33,218 nucleotides of DNA from an uncultured Ruminococcus sp. Its GTDB lineage: Bacteria > Bacillota > Clostridia > Oscillospirales > Ruminococcaceae. A program made the position numbers and the translations under genes. The notes under the pieces were generated by a model, which was given only the letters and a program-made list of their open reading frames with translations, ran no database searches and was not told where the DNA came from. The DNA lies in the NCBI GenBank assembly GCA_937907215.1, contig CALESG010000142.1:1-33218 (forward strand), given 5' to 3'. Every line of letters begins with the position of its first letter. Positions within the stretch are counted from its first letter, which is position 1. Below are positions 1 through 8,254 of this stretch, one piece after another.

Positions 1-1
1 T

Positions 2-523
2 GAGCCTGCTTTTAAATCGGCAGAGGCTCTTGTTTCAGCAGGAGCAGAACTTATACCGATATTTTCCGAACACGCAGCGTCATTTGACACACGTTTCGGA
101 AAGGCAGCCGACCATATTCGCCGCATGGAAGAAATAAGCGGTAGGAAGGCTATTCTTAGCATTGCGGATGCTGAGCCATTAGGCCCTAAAGATCTTCTTG
201 ACTGTATAGCAGTTTGTCCATGTACGTCAAATACTATGAGTAAACTTGTCTATGGCGTTGTGGATACCACTGTTACTATGGCTGTCAAGTCTATGCTTAG
301 AAATTCAAAACCTATAGTGCTTGCTATTGCTACAAATGATGCACTCAGATGCAGTGGAAAAAATATAGGATTTCTTATGAATACAAGAAACTATTACTTT
401 GTGCCTTTCCGTCAGGACGCACCGGATAAAAAACCTGCATCTATGGTAGCTTTATTTGAAAAGCTTCCTGATACGATTATATCAGCATTTGATGGAAATC
501 AAATTCAACCTTTAATAATATAG
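2..523 (+). CDS. dpaB: Dipicolinate synthase subunit B, 5'-truncated by the window edge
   Basis: The frame is open from base 2 and gives 173 residues, against roughly 195-200 for the family, so only the N-terminus is missing. DpaB (SpoVFB) is the flavoprotein-like subunit of dipicolinate synthase, which oxidises dihydrodipicolinate to dipicolinic acid in the mother cell for loading into the spore core. Family-typical stretches seen are CPCTSNTMSKL, GVVDTTVTMAVKSML, PIVLAIATNDAL and the C-terminal NYYFVPFRQD with PDTI. An internal ATG at 125 is not the start, because homology-like sequence continues upstream of it. The partner dpaA would be expected just left of the window. A terminator follows the stop codon. 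I am confident of the family; the spore role is established knowledge. Confidence 0.9.
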   Translation, partial: EPAFKSAEALVSAGAELIPIFSEHAASFDTRFGKAADHIRRMEEISGRKAILSIADAEPLGPKDLLDCIAVCPCTSNTMSKLVYGVVDTTVTMAVKSMLRNSKPIVLAIATNDALRCSGKNIGFLMNTRNYYFVPFRQDAPDKKPASMVALFEKLPDTIISAFDGNQIQPLII

Positions 524-570
524 AAGAATAGAATAGTTAAAAAAATTCTGCCATAATATGTTTAATCTAC

Positions 571-606
571 CGCCTATCTGCGATTTTGTAGATGGGCGTT
601 TTTTTT
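571..606 (+). terminator. Rho-independent terminator after dpaB
   Basis: CGCCTATCTGC and GTAGATGGGCG form an 11-bp stem with G-U pairs around a short loop, followed directly by an eight-T run. It ends the dpaB transcript. A possible TTG start for the next gene at 605 falls inside this T run, which argues against that start. Confidence 0.85.
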
Positions 607-622
607 GAAAGAAGGAAATATT

Positions 623-1555
623 ATGGTAAGTATCATTGCATCTCAGTCAATCATTATGCTGTTGCTTATTCTTGTGGGCGTTCTTGCTTATCGCCTTAAG
701 ATAATTACACGTGACGGCGGAAAACAGCTCTCTGCGTTGGTTTTGGAAATAGTAACTCCTGTGCTTGTTGTTCATGCCTATATGGATGTTGAATACAGTA
801 GTGAGCTTGTGGTGAATTTGCTCTGGACATTTGCATTGGCGACTGTTTCTTATATTGTTACTATATTTGGAGCAATGTTGCTGTTTAGAAAGAAAGAGGG
901 AAGAGAAACTGCTATAGAGCGTTTTTCAGCAATTTATAGTAATTGTGGTTTCATGGGAATTCCTCTTGCAAGTGCGCTTTATGGTGCCGAAGGTGTTCTT
1001 TATGTAACAGCATTTCTAACAGTGTTCTTTTTCTTCTCATGGACGCATGGAATCATCCTGCTTACTGGCAAGTTTAATACAAAACAAGTTCTAAAGGTTC
1101 TGCGTTCACCTACAATAATAGCTATAGTTATTGGTCTTATTCTTTATTTTACACAGTTTAGACTGCCTTCTGTTATTACACAAACCATGAGTTTTATATC
1201 CGATCTTAATACACCTCTTGCTATGATAGCTTCTGGTGTCAGTGTAGCTCAAGCAAGTATTTTAAATGCATTAAAAAATTTCCGTGTGTATTATGCATCT
1301 ATTGGCAGACTTTTGATTTTGCCGTTTCTTACGCTTGTAATGTGCCTTTTATGCGGATTCATTGCCGAAGAAGTACGTATAGTAGTATTGCTTTTAGCAG
1401 CAGCTCCATCAGCTGCAATGTGTACGCTACAGTGTCAGAAACTCGGACTTCATGATACCTATGCATCTCAAATTTTTGCAATGACTACTATTTTGTCTGT
1501 AGGTACACTTCCTCTTATGGTAAAGCTCTTTGAAATTTTTCTTAATATTATGTGA
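623..1555 (+). CDS. AEC (auxin efflux carrier) family permease
   Basis: This is a 310-residue integral membrane protein with about ten hydrophobic helices, the normal size for the AEC family, whose bacterial members export or import small organic acids such as malate or malonate. The internal NCGFMGIPLASALYG motif and the C-terminal AAAPSAAMCTLQCQK segment are typical of the crossover helices of the family. I chose the ATG at 623 because a GAAGGAA ribosome site sits at the right distance; an in-frame TTG at 605 overlaps the upstream terminator. It lies alone between terminated dpaB and a ROK-type regulator. The substrate cannot be told from the sequence. Confidence 0.85.
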   Translation: MVSIIASQSIIMLLLILVGVLAYRLKIITRDGGKQLSALVLEIVTPVLVVHAYMDVEYSSELVVNLLWTFALATVSYIVTIFGAMLLFRKKEGRETAIERFSAIYSNCGFMGIPLASALYGAEGVLYVTAFLTVFFFFSWTHGIILLTGKFNTKQVLKVLRSPTIIAIVIGLILYFTQFRLPSVITQTMSFISDLNTPLAMIASGVSVAQASILNALKNFRVYYASIGRLLILPFLTLVMCLLCGFIAEEVRIVVLLLAAAPSAAMCTLQCQKLGLHDTYASQIFAMTTILSVGTLPLMVKLFEIFLNIM

Positions 1556-1632
1556 TATATGAGAATGATTAATTATAGCTTTTCAGCAGAAATATGTATT
1601 GTGCTTTTTTGAAAGAATTAAGGGGAAAATGA

Positions 1633-2874
1633 ATGCTTGAATATGGAATAAATAAATTTAATTTAAACATGATAAATAGGGCGCAAATCATGCGTGTTAT
1701 ATGGGAATATGGACCGATTTCACGTTCTGATATTGCCGATAAGCTTTGTATGACACGTGCTGCTATAACAGTTATAACAAACAAAATGATAGAAGAGGGA
1801 ATTATAATTGAAGCAGGCAAATCTGCAACAACTGAAAAGAGTGAGATAAGCAAGGGCAGACGAAAAGTACCTCTTGATATAAATTATAATAACTGTCTTC
1901 AAATAGGGGTATATATTGATAAATATAATATATCAATAGGTCTTGCAACGATAAAAGGAGATGTTCTGGAAAAGTATAACATTGAAATTTCTCAGAAAAT
2001 GTATTTGCCTGAAATAGTAGAAATTATTGAGAGAACAATTAAACAAATATTGCTTAACAGCTGTCTTAAAAAAGAAAATGTCTCAGGTATTGGAATAGGC
2101 ATAATGCCGGATATGTACAAATATATTTCAAAAGAATTTGAATGTGACGAACTTTATTATTACATTCAAAAAATTATAAATGAAAAAATAGGCATACCAG
2201 TATTTGCAGAAAATGCACTCTCTCAATTAGCGATTTTTTGTTGGAGTAAAGATAAATGTGACAGCAAACATTGCAAGAGTGGATTTCTTTATTTTGATGA
2301 TGAAAATGTTTATTTAAACACTGTTTTAAATATGCCTTCACTTTTTGAAAATATAAATAATATTATAGATGTAAATTCACTTTGTGTAAATCCTTACGGC
2401 TTTGAAAATCATGGAAGTGTAAAGGGTTCTGTTAAGTCAGAGCTTACCCACAAGGCGATTGTCAGAAGAGTTAGAGGTATATATAGTGAAAGTAAAACTC
2501 CTGCACTGTATAAGCTCACAGGCAATAAAATGGAAAGAATCACTATTTCACAAATAATGACGGCAGTTAGCCTTGGTGATGATCTGTTGATACCGCTTAA
2601 AGATGAGCTGTTGTGTGAACTTTGTTTGCTTATAAATAATATTATCTGCATAACCGGTGTGAAAAATATTTACTTTTATAAATTCGGGTTTAATGAGCAG
2701 CAGCTTTATGAGCTGGAAAATCATTATAAAAAGATATTTGGCAGTGCGATTTGTGCTAAACTTTATGTTTGTGATATAAATGATAGCCATAGATTTATAT
2801 GCGGAAGCTTTTATGCTGTTCTAAAAGGTCTGTTTAGTGTAAGCAATAAGGATGTAAGCAGTGAAATATCATAA
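1633..2874 (+). CDS. ROK-family-like transcriptional regulator, degenerate sugar-kinase domain
   Basis: A protein of 413 residues. Residues 1-65 form a winged-helix DNA-binding domain (IMRVIWEYGPISRSDIADKL, then TRAAITVITNKMIEEGII), as in NagC/XylR-type ROK repressors. The remainder has ROK-like spacing (LQIGVYIDKYNISIGLATIKGDV, then a VSGIGIGI segment), but I cannot find the DxGxT phosphate motif or the Cys-rich zinc motif (CxCGxxGCxE) of classic ROK proteins. It is therefore probably a pure regulator with a decayed or diverged effector domain. The ATG at 1633 follows AAGGGGAA. It may control the AEC transporter or aminotransferase beside it; the sequence does not show which. Confidence 0.7.
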   Translation: MLEYGINKFNLNMINRAQIMRVIWEYGPISRSDIADKLCMTRAAITVITNKMIEEGIIIEAGKSATTEKSEISKGRRKVPLDINYNNCLQIGVYIDKYNISIGLATIKGDVLEKYNIEISQKMYLPEIVEIIERTIKQILLNSCLKKENVSGIGIGIMPDMYKYISKEFECDELYYYIQKIINEKIGIPVFAENALSQLAIFCWSKDKCDSKHCKSGFLYFDDENVYLNTVLNMPSLFENINNIIDVNSLCVNPYGFENHGSVKGSVKSELTHKAIVRRVRGIYSESKTPALYKLTGNKMERITISQIMTAVSLGDDLLIPLKDELLCELCLLINNIICITGVKNIYFYKFGFNEQQLYELENHYKKIFGSAICAKLYVCDINDSHRFICGSFYAVLKGLFSVSNKDVSSEIS

Positions 2875-2926
2875 AATTAAAACAAAATAATATAATAAAT
2901 TTTATGTGTATTTTACTCACGAACAC

Positions 2927-2955
2927 TTGCACATGACTGGTAGATATGATATAAT
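2927..2955 (+). promoter_or_regulatory. Sigma-A-type promoter for the aminotransferase
   Basis: TTGCAC, 17 bp, then TATAAT, about 60 bases before the aminotransferase start. The -10 is perfect and the -35 matches at four of six positions. Confidence 0.65.
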
Positions 2956-3015
2956 AAATTTTAGAATATATCATTTTATGTAAAATGAGAAAATACGAAA
3001 GGAGTAGGATTCATT

Positions 3016-4308
3016 TTGGAATCCGATGTGATTGATATGAAGTTATCAGAAATGAATAAGGAAACTCTGGAGCAGTTTTTAGTTGATTGTAAGGCTCAGT
3101 ATTCAAATTTTCAGGCAGAAAATTTAAAGCTGGATATGTCAAGAGGCAAGCCGTCTCCAAAGCAGCTTGATTTGAGCTTAGATATGATAGATTGCTTAAA
3201 GCGTGACGATTATAAAGCAGCTAATGGTTTGGACTGCCGTAACTATGGTGTGCTGGACGGTTTGCCGGAGGCTAAGGAATTCTTTTCAAATATGCTTGGT
3301 GTAGATTCAGCTAATGTCATGGTTTTCGGTAACTCAAGCCTTAATATAATGTATTGGGCAATGTCTGTTGCAATGACAAATGGTGTTTTGGGCGGCGAGC
3401 CATGGGGTAAGCTTCCTAAGGTAAAGTTCTTGTGTCCTGTTCCGGGTTATGACCGTCACTTTGCAGTAAGTGAATATTTCGGTATGGAAATGGTAAATAT
3501 TCCAATGAATGAAGACGGTCCTGATATGGATATGATAGAAAAGCTTGTTGCGGAAGATGACAGCATTAAGGGCGTTTGGTGTGTACCTATGTATTCAAAC
3601 CCAGGCGGTGTTGTATATAGTGATGAGGTTATAAAGCGTTTTGCAGCACTTAAACCAAAGGCAAAGGATTTCCGTATCTTTTGGGATAATGCTTATTGTG
3701 TACATCATCTGGTTGACAATCCTCCTGTACAGGCAAATCTTATGGAAGAAGCAAAGAAGGTTGGCAATGAGGATATTTGCTATATGTTTGCTTCTACTTC
3801 AAAGATCACATTTCCGGGCAATGGTATTGCTGTTATGGCAGCAAGCGATAATAACCTTGCGTGCTTGAAAAAGTCACTTGGTTTTGCAACTATCGGATAT
3901 GATAAAATCAATCAGCTTAGACATTTGAGATTTTTCGATGGCAAGTTTGAGAATCTCATTAAGCATATGAAGAAGCATAAGGATCTTATAGCACCTAAGT
4001 TTGCTATTGTAGAGAATACTCTTGAAAGTGAGCTTAAGGAGCTTGGCATAGCTAATTGGTCTGATCCTCAGGGAGGATACTTTATTTCATTCAATCAGAC
4101 TGGCTGTGCAAAGAGAATTGTTTCTCTCTGTAAGGAAGCAGGAGTTGTATTGACAGGTGCCGGTGCATCATTCCCTTATGGCAAGGATCCACTGGACGAA
4201 AACATCAGACTTTCCCCTACATTCCCAACAGAAGAAGAACTCCAGAAGGCTATGAATGTATTTGTATGCAGTGCAAAGATCGCTGCTGCTGAAAAGCTTA
4301 TGGGTTGA
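3016..4308 (+). CDS. Aspartate aminotransferase, class Ic (PF12897 type)
   Basis: A 430-residue PLP enzyme expected to interconvert aspartate/2-oxoglutarate and oxaloacetate/glutamate. Sequence signs are the N-terminal LDMSRGKPSPKQLDLS and NYGVLDGLPEAK segments characteristic of the Ic group, YSNPGG near residue 195, the PLP-contacting aspartate in FWDNAY (about 224), and the Schiff-base lysine in STSKITFPGNG (about 263). The start is a TTG at 3016, placed 11 bases after AAAGGAG; the next ATG (3037) is too far from that site. A clear promoter lies upstream, so it is probably transcribed alone or with the small lipoprotein gene that follows 42 bases later. The exact amino-acid preference is inferred from the family. 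Confidence 0.88.
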   Translation: MESDVIDMKLSEMNKETLEQFLVDCKAQYSNFQAENLKLDMSRGKPSPKQLDLSLDMIDCLKRDDYKAANGLDCRNYGVLDGLPEAKEFFSNMLGVDSANVMVFGNSSLNIMYWAMSVAMTNGVLGGEPWGKLPKVKFLCPVPGYDRHFAVSEYFGMEMVNIPMNEDGPDMDMIEKLVAEDDSIKGVWCVPMYSNPGGVVYSDEVIKRFAALKPKAKDFRIFWDNAYCVHHLVDNPPVQANLMEEAKKVGNEDICYMFASTSKITFPGNGIAVMAASDNNLACLKKSLGFATIGYDKINQLRHLRFFDGKFENLIKHMKKHKDLIAPKFAIVENTLESELKELGIANWSDPQGGYFISFNQTGCAKRIVSLCKEAGVVLTGAGASFPYGKDPLDENIRLSPTFPTEEELQKAMNVFVCSAKIAAAEKLMG

Positions 4309-4350
4309 GTTTGATAAGGATTTATTGTAGTTAATAAGGAGAATTTGATA

Positions 4351-4797
4351 ATGAAAATGAAAAAAATAATCATTGCTGCTGCTTTGAGCTGCACATTGTT
4401 TGTGGGTTGTGAAGCATCGTCCTCAGTTTCACTTACATTTAATGTGGAAACTGGTGACAATATAAATGTTAAGCTTGACACACATAAAAATGATTATGAG
4501 TTAAAGGCAGATGGAAGCAGATTTGTTGTTAATGAAGAAGATAATGAAATCCTGAAAGGAATTTTCTTGACAACAGATATGTATGACCAGTATGAAGCAT
4601 CAATAATGGAAACAGGTACGATTATTGAAGATGGTGATTACCTTTTTTATGAATATGAAGGTGAAGCTGGTACTGAAAGAAACATTCTTTTAATGGTGCC
4701 GGATTCAGAAACAGGTATTATTATTGGCAGTCTTGAATCTGAAGACAAGGTAAGAGATGCATATAGTAAGCTTTCATTCAGCAATGAAAAAGAGTAA
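4351..4797 (+). CDS. Small predicted lipoprotein, function unknown
   Basis: A protein of 148 residues. MKMKKIIIAAALSCTLFVGC is a lipoprotein signal with lipobox LFVGC, so the mature protein would be lipid-anchored at Cys20 on the outer face of the membrane. The rest is acidic and soluble with no family I recognise. The ATG at 4351 is chosen because AAGGAGAA ends 7 bases upstream; an in-frame TTG at 4345 would be too close to it. It follows the aminotransferase by 42 bases without a terminator between them and may be cotranscribed. A strong bidirectional terminator follows. Confidence 0.7.
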   Translation: MKMKKIIIAAALSCTLFVGCEASSSVSLTFNVETGDNINVKLDTHKNDYELKADGSRFVVNEEDNEILKGIFLTTDMYDQYEASIMETGTIIEDGDYLFYEYEGEAGTERNILLMVPDSETGIIIGSLESEDKVRDAYSKLSFSNEKE

Positions 4798-4823
4798 GTG
4801 AAAAAATTATAATTGATATAATA

Positions 4824-4863
4824 AAAAGGCTGTTGCAGCGATTTTGAACTGCAACAGCCTTTT
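4824..4863. terminator. Bidirectional terminator between convergent genes
   Basis: A perfect 15-bp inverted repeat (AAAAGGCTGTTGCAG and its complement) with a 10-base loop. A runs and T runs on both sides let it end the lipoprotein gene on + and the LysR gene on -. Confidence 0.92.
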
Positions 4864-4864
4864 G

Positions 4865-5746
4865 CTAATTTATATATGCTTGTTTTCGTATGTATTCTCC
4901 AATGAAATTGAAAAATTTCTGAGCTTCTGTATGTACGGCTTCTCCATTAGCTGTAAGCCGTATTACTACATCTCTTCTGCAAATAGGTTCTTTAATTGGC
5001 AGAATTAAAACTTTGCTCACTTCGTTTTTACCCCATGTATAATGCGGCCAAAATCCTACTCCAAGACCGGCAGAGATAAGATCTTGTACTGCACCAGGAC
5101 TGTCACTTTCAAATATTGTTTTAGGAGTAAATCCTGATTGCATGCAAAATCTATCACATATTTTTCTAAATGCTTTTGAAGCTGTAAGGCTTATAAACTT
5201 TTCGTCTTTAAGATCACAAAGTGAAATTTCATTTAAGCAGCGAAATTTTTCATTGAATGGAACAGCAAGAAAAATATCTTCTGTAAATATCATAAATTTA
5301 TCAAGGCTTTTTTTCGGCATTATGAATTGATCTATAGTAGATATAGTTATATCAGCATATTTATATTCTGAATTTTGCATTACCTGAAAGTGTATGTCGT
5401 CATGTTCTTGCTGATATTGTATAATAGCCCTTGTAACTATTGCAGAGGCAGCCAGTACATTTATATGAAGTGTATTTTTTCTGACATTTGCCATTTCTTG
5501 TATATGTTCAGGTATTTGTTCAAGCGTTTGTAAAACAGGTGTTATTCTTTCTTTTAAATATGTTCCGTATTCTGTAAGTACAATATTTCTGCCGCTTTTT
5601 CTAAAGAGTTTTACCCCTAATTCTTTTTCCAAGCGGTGTATGCCTTGAGTTAAAGCAGGTTGAGCAACATTCAGCTGTTCTGCTGTTCTTGTAACATGAA
5701 GACTTCTTGCAACTTCGTAAAAATAATGCAGCTGCAATAACTCCAT
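4865..5746 (-). CDS. LysR-family transcriptional regulator
   Basis: A 293-residue regulator of normal LysR length. Residues 1-60 carry the winged helix-turn-helix (LLQLHYFYEVARSLHVTRTAEQL then QPALTQGIHRLEKELG), followed by a linker helix and a periplasmic-binding-protein-like effector domain from about residue 90. The region SDSPGAVQDLISAGLGVGFWP is typical of the effector domain. An AAGGAGGA ribosome site sets the ATG at 5746. No divergent gene is paired with it: an inverted-repeat cassette begins only 25 bases upstream, so its promoter must lie in or beyond the repeat. Target genes and ligand are unknown. Confidence 0.9.
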   Translation of the reverse strand: MELLQLHYFYEVARSLHVTRTAEQLNVAQPALTQGIHRLEKELGVKLFRKSGRNIVLTEYGTYLKERITPVLQTLEQIPEHIQEMANVRKNTLHINVLAASAIVTRAIIQYQQEHDDIHFQVMQNSEYKYADITISTIDQFIMPKKSLDKFMIFTEDIFLAVPFNEKFRCLNEISLCDLKDEKFISLTASKAFRKICDRFCMQSGFTPKTIFESDSPGAVQDLISAGLGVGFWPHYTWGKNEVSKVLILPIKEPICRRDVVIRLTANGEAVHTEAQKFFNFIGEYIRKQAYIN

Positions 5747-5771
5747 ATAAATCCTCCTTAATCAGTAATAT

Positions 5772-5841
5772 AGGCAACACTGCACAAGGCTTGCCTGACG
5801 GCTCTGTATGTCAGATATGCAGTCTTTATGCGGTGTTACCT
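5772..5841. repeat. 70-bp inverted-repeat element C (AGGCAACAC family)
   Basis: Begins AGGCAACACTGCACAAGG and ends with the imperfect complement (CTTTATGCGGTGTTACCT), so the whole element folds into one long stem with an inner GCCTGAC/GTCAG stem. Shorter members of the same family occur at 12071 and 29412. It is immediately followed, after three bases, by a different inverted-repeat element. There is no coding capacity; it looks like a MITE or extragenic palindromic repeat. Confidence 0.75.
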
Positions 5842-5844
5842 ATA

Positions 5845-6007
5845 AGAACCTGTCTTCACAAGATGCAGCACATGTCTTTTCAGCAAATTTTGCCGCTTAC
5901 TGCGTCAAAAATCCTTGCTATACGTCAGTATGCCTGCGAATTTTTTTCTTATAATCGGCAAAATTATGCTCGAAAATCCGCACACTGATCTTATGAAGAC
6001 AGGTTCT
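5845..6007 (+). repeat. 163-bp inverted-repeat element A (MITE-like)
   Basis: The ends AGAACCTGTCTTCACAAGAT and ATCTTATGAAGACAGGTTCT are inverted repeats matching at 19 of 20 positions. A second nested pair (AGCAAATTTTGCCG and CGGCAAAATTATGCT) lies inside. A 41-base core at 5898-5938 is shared with element B in the opposite orientation. No transposase is encoded, so if mobile it would need a helper in trans. Confidence 0.7.
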
Positions 6008-6167
6008 ATTGCTCCCCCAATTAAGTATTTAATAATTTATGCGAAGGACTAACAATGAAAGACAAGGAAGAAAACCGCAGGCATACTGTCGTATGGCAAG
6101 ATTTTCTGATGCAGTACTTCGCTGTTAGGACAAGCAGAAAAATTCAAGAGTTAATTGGGAGAGCAAT
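6008..6167 (-). repeat. 160-bp inverted-repeat element B (MITE-like)
   Basis: Starts the base after element A ends. The termini ATTGCTCCCCCAATTAA and TTAATTGGGAGAGCAAT are inverted repeats with one mismatch and are unrelated to the ends of element A. The internal segment 6076-6116 is the reverse complement of the element A core with 35 of 41 bases identical. It sits 15 bases past the rnfB stop and may also act as its transcription end. Confidence 0.7.
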
Positions 6168-6182
6168 AAATATTTTATAGAA

Positions 6183-6971
6183 TTATTTTTTTATGATAGA
6201 GCCTCTAGGGCATTCTTTTGCACAGAGTCCGCAGGATACGCACTTGTCATAGTCAATAACGGCATGAAAATCCTTTATTTCTATTGCACTCAGTCTGCAT
6301 ACCTTTACGCATTTTCCGCAGCCTATACATGAACTTTTGCAGGCTTTTACTGCTGCTGCACCAATATCTTTTGATGAGCATAGTACATCAACTTTTTTCT
6401 TTATGCTTCTAAGTTCTATAAGATTATTCGGACAGGCAGAGGCACATTTTCCGCATGAAATGCATTCTTCTGTACATATAGCAGCGATTCCGTTTTTTAT
6501 TGTTATACAGCCTTTAGGACATACCGCAGCACAATCGCCAAGACCTAGGCAGCCATGCATGCAAGAGCCTGTACCGCCGTAAAAGCGTTTAGCAGAAGAA
6601 CAAGTTTGTACTCCGTCAAAGTTAAATACTCTGCTTGTTGAATTGCAGTCACCTTTGCAATGGAGAACCGGTATTTTCTTTTCCGATGCTGAAACATCGG
6701 TACCCATTATATTGCCTATTATAGCAGCAGCATCTGCTCCTCCTGGTGAACATAGATTCATAGGTGCATTTTTATTTACAATAGCGTCAGCATAATCTGC
6801 ACAGCCGGCATATCCGCAGCCGCCGCAGTTTGCACCAGGCAGGCTTTCGCTTATTTTTTCAGTTCTAGGATCAGTCTTAACAGCAAAGACCTTTGATAAA
6901 ACAGTTAGCAGAATTCCAAATAAAATGCCCATTATTACAAATATCACAATAGGGTAAATATAGCTTTCCAT
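6183..6971 (-). CDS. rnfB: Rnf complex subunit B (ferredoxin-like electron entry subunit)
   Basis: A 262-residue subunit. One N-terminal membrane helix (IYPIVIFVIMGILFGILLTVL) anchors it. It is followed by the CGGCGYAGCADYADAI 4Fe-4S domain with its fourth Cys in PMNLC, then a CLGLGDCAAVCP cluster motif and three further ferredoxin-type motifs (CISCGKCASACP, CIGCGKCVKVC, CVSCGLCAKECP). RnfB takes electrons from reduced ferredoxin on the cytoplasmic side and passes them into the membrane complex. ATG 6971 follows AAGGAGAT. It is the last gene of the operon, as usual in clostridia; the repeat cassette starts just after it. Confidence 0.96.
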   Translation of the reverse strand: MESYIYPIVIFVIMGILFGILLTVLSKVFAVKTDPRTEKISESLPGANCGGCGYAGCADYADAIVNKNAPMNLCSPGGADAAAIIGNIMGTDVSASEKKIPVLHCKGDCNSTSRVFNFDGVQTCSSAKRFYGGTGSCMHGCLGLGDCAAVCPKGCITIKNGIAAICTEECISCGKCASACPNNLIELRSIKKKVDVLCSSKDIGAAAVKACKSSCIGCGKCVKVCRLSAIEIKDFHAVIDYDKCVSCGLCAKECPRGSIIKK

Positions 6972-6995
6972 ATTTTAAATCTCCTTATGGTACAA

Positions 6996-7580
6996 TTACT
7001 GACCAAGTCCGCCAAAGCCTAAAAAGCTCATGGAAACTATAGCCGCTGCAACTAATGTAGCAGGTATTCCACGAAACATCTCAGGTGTTTCGCTTTCAGA
7101 TTCATCTACACGTGAACGCACACCGGAGAATATGACCATTGCTAATGCAAAGCCTATTCCCGAGAATGCAGCATTTACTATAGACTCAAGGAATGTGTAA
7201 CTTTCATCTATGTTCATAATAGTAACACCAAGCACAGCGCAGTTTGTGGTGATCAGTGGAAGATAAACGCCAAGTGTTTTATAAAGCGGCGGCATTAGTT
7301 TTTTAATAACTATTTCAAGGAGCTGTACGAATACTGCTATTACCAAAATAAATGCAACAGTACGCAGATAAGTAAGTTCCAAAGGTGCTAAAATAAAATG
7401 GTAAATTGGGTATGTAACGAGAGATGCACATATCATTACAAATATAACAGCAGCACCCATTCCTATACTTGAATCAATCTTTTTGGACACGCCAAGAAAC
7501 GGACAGCAGCCGTAAAATTTTGAAAGTACAAAGTTGTTTGTAAGTACTGCTGCGATTATAATTCCTATTAAAGTGTTCAT
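6996..7580 (-). CDS. rnfA: Rnf complex subunit A, membrane protein
   Basis: A 194-residue protein with six predicted membrane helices and the NNFVLSKFYGCCPFLGVSKK motif near the N-terminus, whose Cys residues with the matching site in RnfE hold an intramembrane [2Fe-2S] cluster in solved Rnf/Nqr structures (established knowledge). Its start overlaps the rnfE stop as ATGA (7577-7580), implying coupled translation, with GAGGAGG upstream. Its length is normal and nothing is broken. Confidence 0.96.
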   Translation of the reverse strand: MNTLIGIIIAAVLTNNFVLSKFYGCCPFLGVSKKIDSSIGMGAAVIFVMICASLVTYPIYHFILAPLELTYLRTVAFILVIAVFVQLLEIVIKKLMPPLYKTLGVYLPLITTNCAVLGVTIMNIDESYTFLESIVNAAFSGIGFALAMVIFSGVRSRVDESESETPEMFRGIPATLVAAAIVSMSFLGFGGLGQ

Positions 7581-8254
7581 GCTTCAGCCTCCTCACATTT
7601 TGCGTTGCAAGCAGACGCATTAGGGCAGTTTGCACAGCCAAGTTTTTTAGGCGGTTTGCGGTTTGAAAGTTTAGAAACTATTGCAATGAGTATTCCCAAT
7701 ACAAAGAATCCACCTGCCGGCATAACAAAAAGTGACATTGTGTGACCTACCATACCTGGAATAGTAAGTCCCAGCCATGTGCCTGAACCGAATATTTCAC
7801 GAACGCTTCCCATCAGGAATAATGCCAGAGTAAATCCTAAGCCCATTCCTATACCGTCACACACAGATGCAAGCGGTTTGTTTTTGCTTGCGAACATTTC
7901 GGCTCTTCCAAGAATTATACAGTTTACAGTAATCAGTTCAAGAAATGCACCTAAGCTTGTATAGAGAGCCGGAACAAATCCATGAAGTAAAAATTGTATA
8001 AGAGTTACAAATGTTGCAATGATTACTATATAACATGGAAGTTTTACTTGAGAAGGGATAAGCTTTCTCAGAAGGCATATAACAAGGTTTGAACATATTA
8101 AAACAAATGTTGTGGAAAGTCCCATTCCTATACCGTTGAATGCACTGGTCGTAACTGCAAGTGTTGGACACATACCTAAAAGCGATACAAATACAGGATT
8201 TTCTTTTAAGATTCCCTTTTTAAGAACGTTTAAATTGCTTTTTGGATCAATCAC
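7577..8254 (-). CDS. rnfE: Rnf complex subunit E, membrane protein with Cys-rich tail
   Basis: A 225-residue membrane protein homologous to RnfA, carrying the GMCPTLAVTTSAFNGIGMG motif that completes the intramembrane iron-sulfur site. The start is GTG at 8254, chosen because AAGGAGGCG lies 9 bases upstream; it overlaps the rnfG stop by 8 bases. The last 25 residues after the final helix are a hydrophilic tail with four Cys (CANCPNASACNAKC), which could bind zinc or a cluster. I am certain of the subunit and not of the tail's role. Confidence 0.96.
   Translation of the reverse strand: MIDPKSNLNVLKKGILKENPVFVSLLGMCPTLAVTTSAFNGIGMGLSTTFVLICSNLVICLLRKLIPSQVKLPCYIVIIATFVTLIQFLLHGFVPALYTSLGAFLELITVNCIILGRAEMFASKNKPLASVCDGIGMGLGFTLALFLMGSVREIFGSGTWLGLTIPGMVGHTMSLFVMPAGGFFVLGILIAIVSKLSNRKPPKKLGCANCPNASACNAKCEEAEA

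Noticed and set aside
1569..1632. A terminator after the AEC permease gene
   Set aside because: Only a 4-bp AGCA/TGCT stem precedes the T run; too weak to call.
5707..5988. A 93-codon frame on + across the start of the LysR gene and the repeats
   Set aside because: It is antisense to LysR and runs through inverted repeats; no ribosome site. It is a by-product of the repeat cassette.
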